Assembly: GCA_015179125.1 (NCBI GenBank)
Contig: WHVA01000319.1
Span: 62,001 to 126,000 of the forward strand
Source: Gautieria morchelliformis
Lineage: Eukaryota; Basidiomycota; Agaricomycetes; Gomphales; Gomphaceae
Direction: 5' to 3'
DNA length: 64,000 nt
The position numbers and the translations under genes are program-made. The notes under the pieces were generated by a model. That model did no database searches. It worked only from the letters and a program-made list of their open reading frames with translations, and was not told the DNA's origin. Numbering within the stretch: the stretch's first letter is position 1; the number at the start of each line of letters is the position of its first letter. Shown piece by piece: positions 36,281-47,705 of the stretch.

Positions 36281-38336
36281 ATTTCGATCAGCTTCCTTCC
36301 CCCTTGAAGAACAGAGCGGGGGACGGCAATGACGTCTCTCTTGAGCTGATTCTTAGTCCAGATCAGCCCGTCCTGGATCCCGAATCTCGGGTGCGCGTCC
36401 GGGTGCGCCATGATCTTTGTGAACATGGTGTCCCTGTGGTACGTCTCGTAGGACCTTAGACAGGTCACGCCTTGCTCGACGATCCGGCGCAGGGGTGCGC
36501 CGTCATTTCCTGCGGCGATGGCTCTGACGTCATCGTCGTCGTCGCGGGACGCGGCACGTTCGGGCTCTGGTGAGCCCTCGTTTAATGCGGCGGCTTCCGT
36601 TACTCTCGCCTCTGTCTTCTCAGCGAGGCGTTTAGAGCGTCTTGTCGCCGCTGTTCGCAACTCGACATACCGGTCGGTGGGCAATAACTCACCGTCCGGG
36701 TCTAAACGCGCATCCGCGTTCACGAAGACGTGGTCCGGGTGATTGTCATCACTCGTGTCGCTCTCGTAGTAGCGCGACAGGCAGTCCGCTACCTTGTTCT
36801 CTACACCGTCTACATGAACGGTGTTGAAATTGAACCGGGATAGAAACTCCCACCATCTGACCTGTCGGTCAGATAGGCTCTTTTGGGTCTCGAAGTACTC
36901 GAGCCCCTTGTGGTCTGTGACGAGGGTGAACCTTCGCCCCAGCAGTTTGTCCTCCCATTTCATGAGAGCCTCGAGCACCGCGATCGTCTCGTGCTCGTGA
37001 GTCCGGTAGTGTTGCTGAGCAACGCTGAACTTCTTTGACAAGAAGCCGGCTGGTCGACAAGTTTTCCAGTCAGGACCTTGGCCGTAGACCGCACCGACGC
37101 CGGCTTTTGATCCGTCGGTGATCACCCAGATCGGCTCTGGGCACCTTGCGTCTACTGGACGCAGGATCGGGGCCTTACAGGCCAACGCCTTAATGCTTTG
37201 CCAGCATTTGTCGAGCAGTGGTGTCCATCGAATGGAGGTTATTACGCGCACAGCCGATAGTGGGGTGGTATATGCGCTAACATCCGGCATGTAGTGTGCC
37301 AGATACTGTACCAGCCGAGGAAACGCTGGACGTCGTTGAACGTCCGTGGCCTGCGCCACTCGCGGATGCGTTGCATCTTATCCTCGTCGGCATGTACCCC
37401 TCGGCCATCGATCATATGGCCGAGGCACTCCATTCGGATGGAGTAGAGGTCCACCTTTTTCTTGCTCAGAAAGAGGTGGTTCTTCCTCAGTCTGTCAAAG
37501 ACGATGTAGAGGTGCTCTTCATGCTCTTGTATTGAGAGCGAGAATATGAAGATGTCGTCCATGTATACATGGACGAAGCGACCTATGCAGTCGCGGAAAA
37601 TGGCTGTCATCAGCCGTTGGAATGTTGATGGGGCGTTACAGTCCCCCATCTGTATCACCTGGCTCCTGAAGGTGCCGAGGATCGTGGCAAAGGCTGTCTT
37701 TGCTACGTGATCCGGATGAATCCGGATCTGCTCGTATGCTTCTGACATATCGAGTTTTGTTCGATATTGGCAGCGAGCCATGTCGCTGCGTATGATATCT
37801 TGATCCGGGAAGGGCGTGACGTCCTTCACCGTGTTCTCGTTCTGCTGGCGCAGATCGAAGACGGTTCTCAACGTACCATTCTTCTTCGGCACACACAGCA
37901 TGGGCACTGCCTGCTGCGCTACTGCCGGAATCCACCACTTTGCAGTGGTGTATCGTTCTATCTTTGCCGACAGTTCCTCTCGGAAGTGTTCGGGGCATTT
38001 CGGTAGTCGATACCGCATGTGCTTGTTGGGATCGATGAGGTTGATCTCATGGTTGATCTCCCGCAGTGGCGGGAGTTCTAATGGAATTCCACTGACTAGG
38101 TCAGTGATTCTTTCCATCCATTCCTCGCGGAGGCGAGGAAGGTCATCATCCGTGAGGATGATGGTAGTGGTTGGCTTAGATGCCATTAGGCGCTGTTGGC
38201 GTCTATTAGGTCCCGCGGCGCGCGGGCCCGCTTTCCTCTTTCCCATCGCTTTCACCGTTAGGTGAGAGCGTCTCTCCCTACGGCTGTAGGGTGAGTTCGA
38301 GGACGAGTCGTCCGCGACTCGTCCTCCTGGCTTCAA
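36142..38336 (-). pseudogene. Reverse transcriptase and RNase H, Gypsy-A copy 1
   Basis: The polymerase part of pol copies the element RNA into DNA. The RT domain runs from VPKKNGTLRTVFDLRQQN through LDMSEAYEQIRI to the YMDD box at 37565-37554 (VYMDDIFIFS). RNase H follows with WVITDGSKAGVGAV, HEHETIAVLEAL and LVTDHKGLEYF. The domain order and sequence place it in Ty3/gypsy. Broken. Confidence 0.85.
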
Positions 38337-38970
38337 TGAGCCAGGTTCGGCTTCGGCGCCTGGGTGATCATGCTCACCCGTGGCCCTTTGTCCTCGTTCT
38401 TCGATTCGTCGTCGTCGAATGAGACCTTGCCCGTGGGGATCACTTCGTTTCCCTTGCGAATCGTCCCTGGGCTCGAGAAGTCCAGGGTTATGCCGAATCT
38501 CCTTAGGAACGGTGTCCCTAAGATCGCGTCGTAATATTCGACGTTTGCTACGTCGAAATATTCGTCGTATGTCCCACGACCAAACTTGATGGTCGTGTTC
38601 GTTCCATAGTTGATCGTGGAACGGCTGCCTATGCAGGCTAGCTGCAGCGCGATTGGTTGCTCCAGGGAGAACGTCTTCATCCCTGTAGCTCGCGTGAATC
38701 GGGGGACAGCAGTACCCCTTCGCTGCCGCTATCTAGCAGGCAGTGGGCTTTTATGCCGTTTATTTCCCAGTACCCCGATAGGGTACGGTTCTCACTGCGC
38801 GGACGCGTTGGCCGCGTCCTGTGTTTGCTTCGGTGGTGATACACCGGCTCGGCCGCCTTGTCTGGCGTGATCGATGTGCGTGCCGCCATAACCTTCATGG
38901 CGGTCTCGTCTTCCAGCGCGAATCTGATCGTGCTGGACCTGTAGGTGGTATTTCCACCTCCTCGTCCCAT
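38333..38970 (-). pseudogene. Aspartic protease, Gypsy-A copy 1
   Basis: Retropepsin-like. The active-site motif is LLDSGSEGVLL (about 38740-38710) and the C-terminal part has YYDAILGTPFLRRFGI. It matures the Gag-Pol polyprotein. It follows gag and precedes RT. Broken. Confidence 0.75.
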
Positions 38971-39145
38971 TCATAGTATTGGGACGGCTCTGGGTCCCAT
39001 TCTTCAGTGGGCGCCTCTCCGTTGTCCGGAGTGTCGTTGGGTTGGGGATCACCCTCCCCCTCTTCGTCAATTTGTTGAAGAGAGTTTTGACCGAGATCCG
39101 TTTCCGGATCCTCGGCTTCATTGTCGTGCCTCACGGCCGCTGTCC

Positions 39146-42100
39146 TCATACCGGACCTAAGCCGGGGGCACTCTGCCTTCTTGTGGCCAGGTTGGCCGCA
39201 TTCAAAGCATGTGGAGTTGCTTTGGCTGCCGCTGGGCCTGTCGTTGGGCCGGCCCGACGTTTTCGTCGGTGGGGCAGGTCGTGGGGACGACCCTGACGCT
39301 TGAGGCTGTTTAGCTTCAGGGGGCGTCCAGCTTGTGCTGGGCGTGAGGGCGGTAGCCGTAGTCCTGTTCCACTTCTTGCGAACAGGCTGGGCCTGGTCAG
39401 GCCCGTTTGTGTCAACGGCTTGCTCCCTGTGAGCCGGGCAGCACTTGCCGTTGCTGCTGCGCTTTCTGCGCGGCGCATCCCCATGTTGTATCGGGATGCC
39501 TCCTCGATCATCCGGGCCGTCTCGAAAGTTGCTCTATTGAGCTGCTCTCGCATTATAGCCCTTTTTGAGGACTCGTTGGCAGCGTTTCGTGCAGCGCCGA
39601 TACGAACCGTCTCCGGAACGTGTACTCGTCTGGCGCTGTATCATACGTGCTGCGTATTTCGTGAGCTCGTTCAGCATCTCCTGAATGGTTTTCATCCCTT
39701 GCATGACCGCGTCGAATTTATTCGATGCGTGATGGTATGTCAGTGTGTGCAGGAACCTCTTTTGAAGGCCTTGCATCACAGATTCCAGCGTCCAGCTGCG
39801 GACCTGGCGATCGAAGCATTCAACGTTTCGAAGGAACCACTCCTGGGCTTCACCGGTGAGGCGAGTGCCCACATAGCCGACCTGCGTGTCAATGCTGGTT
39901 GGCCCTAGGAGGCAATTCATTTTTAGCCATCGTAGGATGGCTGCCACGAAGATTTCAAATTATTCGAGGTCTGATCCCCCTGCATATGGCTCGGGGTGGG
40001 CCAATTTTACGCCGGCCTTCGCTAGCACAGACTTCTCCGGGTCTGTGTCCGCGGCGTCTGCTAACCCACGCGGATCATCCGTGTGATCCCGTCGTACGGC
40101 TCCATTGGTACGACGTTGGCCTGGTCAGGGATTCCCTGGCCTTCCGTTGGGGCCATGGATCGCTCGCGCGGTTGTGACGCTGCGCGGGGCAGGCTGTTAT
40201 ATGCCCTGACGGGCCCCGGGCCCGGGTCGGGCTCGGGCTCGGGCTCGGGAGCATTGTGTGCTCTCGGTTCCGGGGGCGTTTTGTGCCTGGTGTCCTCAGT
40301 TAGTCCCGCGTTGCGGATCCGTAGCCTTCTGTTGTAGGCTGCGCGCGCTTGCCGTGCGTCCTGTTGTCATGACCGGTTTATTTCTCCCACCGCGTTACTT
40401 TCATGTTCCCCCTCGTCACTCCCTAGCATCTTCGTCAGAGTTCGCCGCACCTACCGACCACTCCTCCTCTACATCCACCCTACTCGTCATTCGCCCCATC
40501 TTCCGAACCGCTATTCGCTGCTTGCGCATTTCGCCAACAGGCACGCCATCAAAATATGATCGATACCAGCCACCCGGCATGAGGGTTCATCATTAACCCC
40601 ATCACCTTCTTAATCCAACCCCATTGGGTGTTCGTATGGCTAAGGTGTGTTCGCAGGACGTTCCTTCTATAGGTCGTGTGGGATCAACCCAGTAAACGAA
40701 GAGACCGTGCAGGGCGGCATCTATGCGGGTCCCAAGACATGGTTTTGTCCATAAGTGCTTTCGCCCCCTTTTACTCTCCGTCGTTTCATGCTCGCATTCT
40801 TCCCTCACTCTATTGTATGTTTATCCCATCTCCTTAGTATCATGACTGCGCACCCCTATCCAACCCTGACTTGTGACGGCCTCTTTCCTATTCGCTGATA
40901 CCGTACGAGCATTCGATATAAGTAGTTTACATTCGCATGTATATTCCTCAGTTCAATTATCATACGTCGTCCATCTTGTGCAAACTTGACCTCACTGTGA
41001 TCATCGTCTTAAGCCCTTCCCTGAAGATTTCTATCTTCGACCAGCCAAGGACTTAGGCATCACTGGTGAGTTCTCATACTTCATCTTCGTTACCCTAGCC
41101 TCCGAACTACTCTCTGCGCTGTTGGCGAAGGGACTGTCGAAACTTAGACAGCCCTTCCACAGTATCTTGCGCGTTGCATCGTCGAGTACTGCGAGCTGTT
41201 CCGCTACGACTGTAGACAGGGCGAGCCCTGTTCGGGCAACCCCTTTGTTTCGTGGACATTTATCGGTTCACTTATTCGCCGAATGGCATATCCCTTCGCA
41301 CAAGTTATCCGGGCATTCGCTGTGTTCATTAATACACGATATTAACGCCTAAAAACCAATCTTGACACCTGTATGGCTTGCGTGAGCTGCTCGTCGGGCA
41401 GCTGAGCGGTGTGGCTGTGGGCCCCTGTCTCTTCAGCGTTCTTCGCTAATAGCTCGAGTGCCCGTGTGTGGTGGCGCGCGGGTGCGGCTTCTTTACGCTG
41501 CCAGTGTGCGACTTCGAGCTCTAAGCTCTCGGTCGTCATTTCGGAGTCAGGCTCTGAGGCGACCTGATCCCTAACGATCTGTTCGATCATTTTACGGCTG
41601 TCCGTTGGGGCAGCCGGTTGTTCCTGAGGTTCGTTCCTGAACCTTACATCCTGTTCGACCGGGACGGCTGGCGGCGGCATTCACTTCTTGTCTCGCTCCT
41701 TTCGGCACGGGTCTTCTACGTCGCGACTGCGCGCGTTGGCTGCGGACTGTCGCGAGCTCGGACGAGTTGCGTCGTGTTCCCCACGTGGGTGGAGTGCTTT
41801 CTGGACGTCCTCCAGCGTGGCTGCGTCTTGCAGCCTGACCTCCTCCGCCTGGTGAAGTTCCTTGCCGATTGCCATTAGGGCGGCGGCGGCGTTGTCAAGC
41901 TGCGATGCCAGCTGATCGTGCTTGTGGCACGTCAGCGTACTTCGGTGCAGCGCAGCCTGCACCTGTTTGTTCAGGGCCTCTGGGGTCTCGTGGTCGATGG
42001 CGTGAGCCCTCGAGCTCTTGCGACTAGAGCTCGAGTATTCTGAGTCCTGACCATCATTTGGGGCTCGTCTCTTTTGCCGTCGTCCTCCTTCAGGGACGAT

Positions 42101-42475
42101 CGTCGTCACTCTACTTCATGAGCATCGGTTTGAGTCGTGGCTCTGTGCCCGCCTCGACGTTGGTGCTCTGCCGTCCGATGACGGCGAGACTTCTCTGCCC
42201 TTTCCTTTGTCCTTGGGCAGAGGGAGATGGGGGGGCGGCGCCGGCTCGTTGCCCGGCATCGTCTCTTCTTCGGCCACGCTCGACGAGACATGGTCAGGGT
42301 TTTCCTCATCCTCTACTGAGGGGACGAGGGCGGTGAGATCTATGATCTCTCCTTCTTCTATCGTCCTGTCCTCTTGGTCCAGGATAGCGTCAGCCGTCGT
42401 GTCGCTGGGCTGCGCCTGGGGTGTGGACCTCGAGCTCGTCGCTCGTGTCCGTCTTCGACTGCGTGGAATCATCAT
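39146..42475 (-). pseudogene. Gag, Gypsy-A copy 1, split by an LTR1
   Basis: The N-terminal part (42475-41368) is acidic and rich in serine with helical stretches. The capsid-like domain (39947-39534) has GEAQEWFLRNVECF and LQKRFLHTLTYHHAS. A zinc knuckle, CFECGQPGHKKAEC (CX2CX4HX4C), lies at 39209-39168. The region is interrupted by the solo LTR1 at 40365-41367. A run of proline-acid dipeptides (about 40210-40255) reflects a GC-rich hexamer repeat. Broken. Confidence 0.8.
40365..41367 (+). repeat. LTR1 solo LTR with CCTGT target duplication
   Basis: 1003 bp, TGTCATGACC to CTTGACA, flanked by CCTGT at 40360-40364 and 41368-41372. It splits the gag of Gypsy-A copy 1, so it is younger than that element. 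A perfect duplication and a full-length LTR without internal region indicate LTR-LTR recombination. Confidence 0.95.
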
Positions 42476-42614
42476 GCTCGCAGCCGACAGTAGAAGGTCT
42501 ACTGGAGGGTCTCAACGATCGTCAGTCGTCGACGTAGCGATCTTTTTTCAAGATTGCTTCGAATCCACTATCGGTTGGTTGCGTGGCGATCAACCGCAGG
42601 ATAGTTCAAAAAGG

Positions 42615-42827
42615 TGTAAAGATGTCTATCTTAAGCCTTGAGTCACAAGAGCACGACAGAACTTGACCAATGTGTGGTATTCTGATGCTACGTAGTGACA
42701 GTGTAAGGGTAAGATGCGATGGGGGCTGCTAACCGGTTCCCACGCATAAACTATACAGTGGGTCCCTAAGGGGCCCACTGGGATTATGTAATAACTAGTG
42801 TACATGTAGATACATAGGTTATTTACA
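42615..42827 (-). repeat. LTR2, 5' LTR of Gypsy-A copy 1
   Basis: 213 bp, the partner of 32642-32853, about 95 percent identical by eye. Confidence 0.9.
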
Positions 42828-42952
42828 CTGATGGTGATATCCACCCGATCGCCTTCTATTCGCGAGGAATGGCACCTGCCGAAATGAACTATCAGATCTA
42901 TGACAAGGAGCTGCTCGCCATCTTTTGTGCCTTCAAGCAATGGTGAAACTAC

Positions 42953-44187
42953 TGTCAAGATTGGTTTTTAGGTGTTAATATCGTGTATTAGTGAACACAG
43001 CGAATGCCCGAATAACTTGTGTGAATAAGTATGCCGTTCGGCGAATAGGTGAACCAATGAATGTTCACAAGATAAGAGGGTTTGCCTAAACAGGGCTTAC
43101 CCTATCTACAGTCGTAGCGAAATGGCCCGTGGTTCTTGACGATGTAACATGCAAGATCTCACGGAAGAGCTGTCTAAGTCTCGACAATCCCTTCGCCAAC
43201 AGCACAGAAAATGGTTCGAAGGCTAAGGTAACGAAGATGAGATATGGGAACTCACCAGTGATGCCTAAGTCCTCTGCTAGTCGAAGATGGAAATCTCCAA
43301 GAGAAGGCTTAAGACGATGACCACGGCGAGGTCAGAGCTGCACAAGATGAACGATGTATGATAATTGAACTGGGGAATATACATGCAAATGTAAACTACT
43401 TATATCGAATGCTCGTAAGGTATCAGCGAATAGGAAAGAGGCCGTCACAAGTCAGGGTTGGATAGGGGTGCGCAGTCATGATACAACATAGATGAAATAA
43501 ACATACAATAGAATGTGAGAAGAGGGAGAACATGAAACGACGGAGAGTAAAGGTGGCGAAGGCACTTATGGACAAAACCATGTCTTGGGACCCGCATACA
43601 TGCTACCCTGCACGGACTCTTGGTCTACTGGGTTGATTCCACACCACCTATGGAAGAGATGCCCTGCGAACACATTTTGACCATACGAATGCCCAATGGG
43701 GTTGGATTAAGAAGACAATGGGGTTAATGATGAACCATCATGCCGGGTGAATGGTATCGATCGTATTTGATGGTGTGCCTGCTGGCGAATGATGCGAGCA
43801 GCGAATAGCTGTTCAGCGAAATGCAAGGGAGGGCGAACAGAGGTGACATAGGGGAGGAGAGGTGGAGGTGGAGGGCGAAGCCCAGCGAACACTGAGGAGG
43901 AGTAGCGAAAGGGGAAATGGGGATACCAAGGTGCAGGAAATACACAGGTCAACTATCAGAACACCATCGGAAGAGGGTCGAGCAGAGGAGGTGGTAGACC
44001 CAGTGATGACTGCCAAGTTAGTCCAAAGCCGTCGGTCGTGCGTTTAATGGCGTGGCGATGGTAATTGGCGCGAATCAGCGAGTGTCGGTTGCCGAATCAT
44101 GACATTGGCGATCGGAACAAACATGAAAATGAGGTGAGAAATGGCAGGACAGAGCACCTGAGTATGAGGAATAAACGCGTCATGACA
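42953..44187 (-). repeat. LTR1 long subtype inside Gypsy-B copy 2
   Basis: 1235 bp in reverse orientation, TGTCAAGATTGG to GTCATGACA, with the long-subtype extension at 43950-44187. It separates two parts of the RNase H domain. Some pol sequence at the junction appears to be lost, and a target duplication is not visible. Confidence 0.8.
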
Positions 44188-44480
44188 GACAGGTCCCTTG
44201 GTCCGAACACCTGTCAGGGTTCAATTACATCATTCGCTACCGAGCTGGGTGACTTGGCACAAAGCCGGATGCATTGACCCGTCGGGGCGACGTGTACCCT
44301 AAAGGGGGGGATGGTGCTTACATATTGGCGAATCCCCACAGCTTCCAGTCGATGTTTAAAACCGGGCAAGTCATTCGTGCCATCATCCTTGACTCTGCAT
44401 CACTGTTAACATCCATCCAACAGGGCCAGTTGACTGATCCCTTGTCCTCAGCCCACATCACCCGTCTTCAAGCGTGGGGG

Positions 44481-44758
44481 TCGCTGTGGCATGCAGAAAG
44501 CTTGAGGTGGTTGTGGATGTGTTGTGGATGTATACTGTGACTCGCACGTGATGTAATGTTTTAGTCTCATGGTATATAAGGTGTACATGTGGGGTGTTGG
44601 TGCTCAGTAACTATTCAGCCTGTAAGTCACGTGATCACATTACTAATAAAATGGCCGGCTTCCCCGCATCGCCATATTTTTGTGACAGTCTGTCCATTGC
44701 ACAGGACAGACATGCAATGTCGGTGACCGAAATGTGATATGAAATGACATTATTCATT
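44481..44758. other. Spacer with TATA-like box inside Gypsy-B copy 2
   Basis: Joins the pol remnant to the antisense gene. It contains a TATATAAG box (about 44573) with ggtgtacatgtgg after it, and AATAAAA at about 44645. It could be a small solo LTR or a local promoter. Nothing decisive is seen. Confidence 0.3.
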
Positions 44759-45860
44759 TTAGCAAGTAATACACTGCACTGCATGAAATCGGCCTGCACG
44801 TTCCATGTGTGGGTCATTTCGCTGTTGTAGTCGCTTGTTCAGCCTGGAATTGTGCCGCTTGATCTGCTGCACAAAGTCCAAGACTCCCCGGAGCAAGTGG
44901 TTGCTCCGCTCCAGCTGCTCGTTTTGACGAATCAGCAAGTCCTTGACCATCCAAGAAACCTCGGCTCCCAAAAACCCATCGGGTTTTAACCCTTTTAACC
45001 CTGCTCCCAACGGCCCCGCATGGATGTCTACCGTTGGTATGGCTCCTGACGGCTTGACTGGAGACATCTTGGCCTTCTTCGGCCCCGGTCCCTCAGTCGC
45101 ATCCTCATCCTTTCGTTTCTGTTTCCCGTCCAGGAAACTGCACCAGACCTTTTGGTCCACGCATTGCTGGCATGCGGTTTTTCTCCTGCGTAGACACCAG
45201 GTTTGGCGACACCTGCACGCATCGCAAGGTTCACGCTGAAAAATAAACATAAGTTGTAGCCAAACTGACCCAAGGACTCACCTCTTCATCTGACTCCTCC
45301 TTGTCTGACTCCTCGGTCATCTTCCTCTTTTTCGAGCCCGAGGATTTCGGCTTCTCTTTAGCCGCACGTCTTTCAGCTGCATGTTTCATGGCCAGAATCC
45401 GAGCCTGCAGGGTTGCCGAATCCACAATAATTGGCTCGGGCGACGGGATGTGGTAGTTCTGATCCACGTCGGCTTGTTGAATCGATTCAGCTTTAAGTAT
45501 ATCCAAAAGCCACTTTTGCTCACATTTGAACACCAGTCCCATCGCTTTCCGAGCCTCGTCAGCTTTCACCTTCAAGGCCCGCTTCTCCACCTCCCGCGCT
45601 TCTTTGGCTTTCCAAGCCTCTTCAGCTTTCTTCACTTCTTCCGCTACCCGTGCAGCTTCGGCCTGCGTCTCCTGCTCCTTCCGTTTCACCTCGGCTTTTT
45701 CGGCATCCTCCCGCCGCTTCTTCTCTGCAGCTTCTTTGCGCTCCTGTGCAAGTCACCGTTTTTCTTGCAATTCCTTCATCTGCTCCGCAGCTTCGCACTC
45801 AGCTTGCATGAGCTCAGCATCAACCTCGTCAACCTTGCCAATGGAGATTTCACGTGCATC
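44759..45860 (-). pseudogene. Antisense gene of Gypsy-B copy 2 with Zn2Cys6-like cluster
   Basis: On the strand opposite to the element's pol. The N-terminal part (45860-45285) is highly charged and probably coiled-coil (KRKEQETQAEAARVAEEVKK), followed by a basic, then acidic stretch (SGSKKRKMTEESDKEESDEE). A 45-bp GT-AG intron-like gap follows. The next part begins with a six-cysteine block at 45226-45140 with spacing C-x2-C-x6-C-x7-C-x2-C-x6-C, the exact pattern of the fungal Zn(II)2Cys6 binuclear cluster. A basic linker (GKQKRKDEDATEGPGPKKAK) and a heptad-like end (LIRQNEQLERSNHLLRGVLD) complete it. It is better preserved than the copy at 31.0-32.5 kb. A DNA-binding role is inferred. Confidence 0.6.
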
Positions 45861-46000
45861 TGACATGATCTGTGATTTCTGATGATGATGGGAGAAGACA
45901 AGAAGCAGAACGTGAAACAAAGCTTATGTAACTTCCCTGACCTGGCAATCTCTGGGATCTCGCTTATGGCCTCATGGGTTCGGCCATAAGGGGGAGGTAC

Positions 46001-46459
46001 TGTTATGACCCGTTCCCGAATCCAGACCGAAGCTCAGCTTCAGCTCTCATTCGGGAACCTCGGGTTATTCTCAGCTTCCTTCAGGTTTCCCTTCGCACTT
46101 CCCATCACCCCTGATTTCCTTTTCTAGTTAGTTCCCCATTTGCCTGACCCTTGTTTCCCCTGACCGTTGATCCAATCATGTTCTCTTCACGACCCTGCAT
46201 GCTACTTTACTATATAGAGCTCCAGTCCATGTACAGTGGCTCCCCAGTTGAGATATCGAATTAGCTTATGATACTTGAGACCCTCTGCTTGATATCGAAA
46301 CCCACATCTCAGCTTATAGCCGAGACCTCTCCCGAAATTAGGGCGGAACATAGAGTGGGCGCAACCCAAGAGGTTGAAGCCAAGCCCTCTGACCCGAGAC
46401 CCGAGACCCGAGTTCGGCTTCGGTATAGCCGAACTACAGTACAAACACAAACCTTAACA
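46001..46459 (+). repeat. LTR4, 3' LTR of Gypsy-B copy 2
   Basis: 459 bp, TGTTATGACCCG to CCTTAACA, right after the purine tract AAGGGGGAGG. The same LTR (inverted, with an LTR3 inside) is at 56989-57850. It is joined directly to a TPR coding sequence, so the element inserted into a TPR gene. Confidence 0.85.
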
Positions 46460-47029
46460 GCCATCGGCAGCCTTGCTACAACCTATCGTAGTCTGGGACA
46501 GTGGAAGGATGCTCAGGAGCTGCAGATTAAAGTCATGGAGACAAGCAAGAGGGTCCTTGGTGAGGAGCACCCTCACACACTGACTGCCATGAACAACCTT
46601 GCTACAACCTATCAGAGTCTGGGCCAGTGGATGGATGGTCAAGAGCTGTATGTGAAGGTCATGGAGGCAAGCAAGAGGGTCCTTGGTGAGGAGCACCCTC
46701 ACACACTGACTGCCATGGACAACCTTGCTACAACCTATCAGAGTCTGGGCCAGTGGATGGATGGTCAAGAGCTGTATGTGAAGGTCATGGAGGCAAGCAA
46801 GAGGGTCCTTGGTGAGGAGCACCCTCACACACTGACTGCCATGGACAACCTTGCTACAACCTATCAGAGTCTGGGCCAGTGGATGGATGGTCAAGAGCTG
46901 TATGTGAAGGTCATGGAGGGAAGCAAGAGGGTCCTTGGTGAGGAGCATCCTGACACACTGACTACCATGGGCAACCTTGCTGCAACCTATCAGAGTCTGG
47001 GCCTGTGGAAGGATGCTCAGGACCTGGAG
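46460..47029 (+). pseudogene. TPR-array gene fragment, left arm (about 5 repeats)
   Basis: Four and a half 42-residue TPR units of the kinesin-light-chain/NLR type (consensus SKRVLGEEHP.TLTAM.NLA.TYQSLGQW.D.QEL). In fungi such arrays usually form the C-terminal sensor region of NB-ARC or NACHT proteins, but no nucleotide-binding domain is present here. The three central units are almost identical at the DNA level (126-bp period). The 5' side is cut by LTR4; the open frame actually begins inside the LTR at 46268, a chimeric frame. At 47030 the TPR joins unrelated sequence in mid-repeat, so the gene is truncated at both ends. Confidence 0.75.
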
Positions 47030-47705
47030 CAAGTGTGATAACATTATAAAAGATAAGTGCAAAACGCTATAAGAAACCCTTGTCAAAGTTATATTCTAAA
47101 AAAGAAAGATTGACAATTGGATCTTGTGAGTGTAGGGGAACAACTGAGACCCTATGGGCTCACATCCAGTCCAGAGCAGCTGGGCCAGAGTTGGTAGTAT
47201 AAGGGGAAGTTAGGTCAGCATCCTCTGCCCAAGCATCATTCATTGGGGAAAGGAGTGTTAGACAGCGGTTGGATGCTGTTACGACACAATCCTTCAGAGG
47301 GGGGTTGGCCGAGCTTGGGGACAAGACCTGAGGCAAGGTCTGAGGTTATAGAATTAGGTTCAGAGAGGGAGGTCAGTGTAAGAGCCTAGCCTCTGGCTGG
47401 TTATTTACCAGTGATACCTCTAGCTGTCCCTCCGAGGCTTATGAATGCCATACCCTAGCCTTGTGATTATAAACCCAAGCCCAAGCTCATGGGAGGATGT
47501 TCAGGATGTTCAGATTGACAGTAATGTACATTCTTCTAGGATATATTAGATTAGTCTTCTGTTACGCATACGACATGTAAAAGTTTGTGTTCCTTTGCAT
47601 ATGCTTTACCCTGTTTTCCTCCCATGTGACATTGTGAGACAATGCTTACTCTTTGTTTCATGGGATATCCTTTGAGACAATTGTTACTAAGTATTTGTGT
47701 CATTG
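47030..47705. other. Left arm of inverted duplication, non-coding
   Basis: 47030-47105 matches the reverse complement of 58890-58955; 47107-47560 that of 57851-58275; 47560-47705 that of 56820-56988. I see no gene. Compared with the right arm it lacks about 590 bp (58277-58866) and an LTR4. Confidence 0.75.

Larger units (their letters stand above)
32642..42827 (-). mobile_element. Gypsy-A chromovirus copy 1, two LTRs
   Basis: About 10.2 kb of Ty3/gypsy chromovirus on the minus strand, 9.2 kb without the LTR1 inside it. Order: 5' LTR2 (42827-42615), gag (42475-39146), protease (about 38970-38333), reverse transcriptase (38336-37242), RNase H and integrase (37359-35600), integrase C-terminus with chromodomain (about 35600-34990), a third ORF (34865-32890), a purine tract and the 3' LTR2 (32853-32642). 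The two LTRs differ at about ten of 213 positions, so the insertion is old. The flanks do not show a matching target duplication: the left flank is the Gypsy-B purine tract, the right flank Gypsy-B pol. All domains are present, but the coding part is broken, with perhaps half a dozen breaks. Confidence 0.9.
42828..46459 (+). mobile_element. Gypsy-B copy 2 (LTR4 family), 3' part
   Basis: A plus-strand remnant. RT-RNase H sequence (42828-42952: [18 protein letters not shown]) is split by an inverted LTR1 (42953-44187) from RNase H sequence (44188-44480: EHLSGFNYIIRYRAE, DALTRRGDVYPKGGDGAY). Integrase is missing. Then follow an antisense gene (45860-44759), a purine tract (about 45988-46000) and a 3' LTR4 (46001-46459). 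The pol remnant matches the one in Gypsy-B copy 1 near 30.76 kb, so the LTR1 and LTR4 families share a pol lineage. Broken, 5' part lost. Confidence 0.7.
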
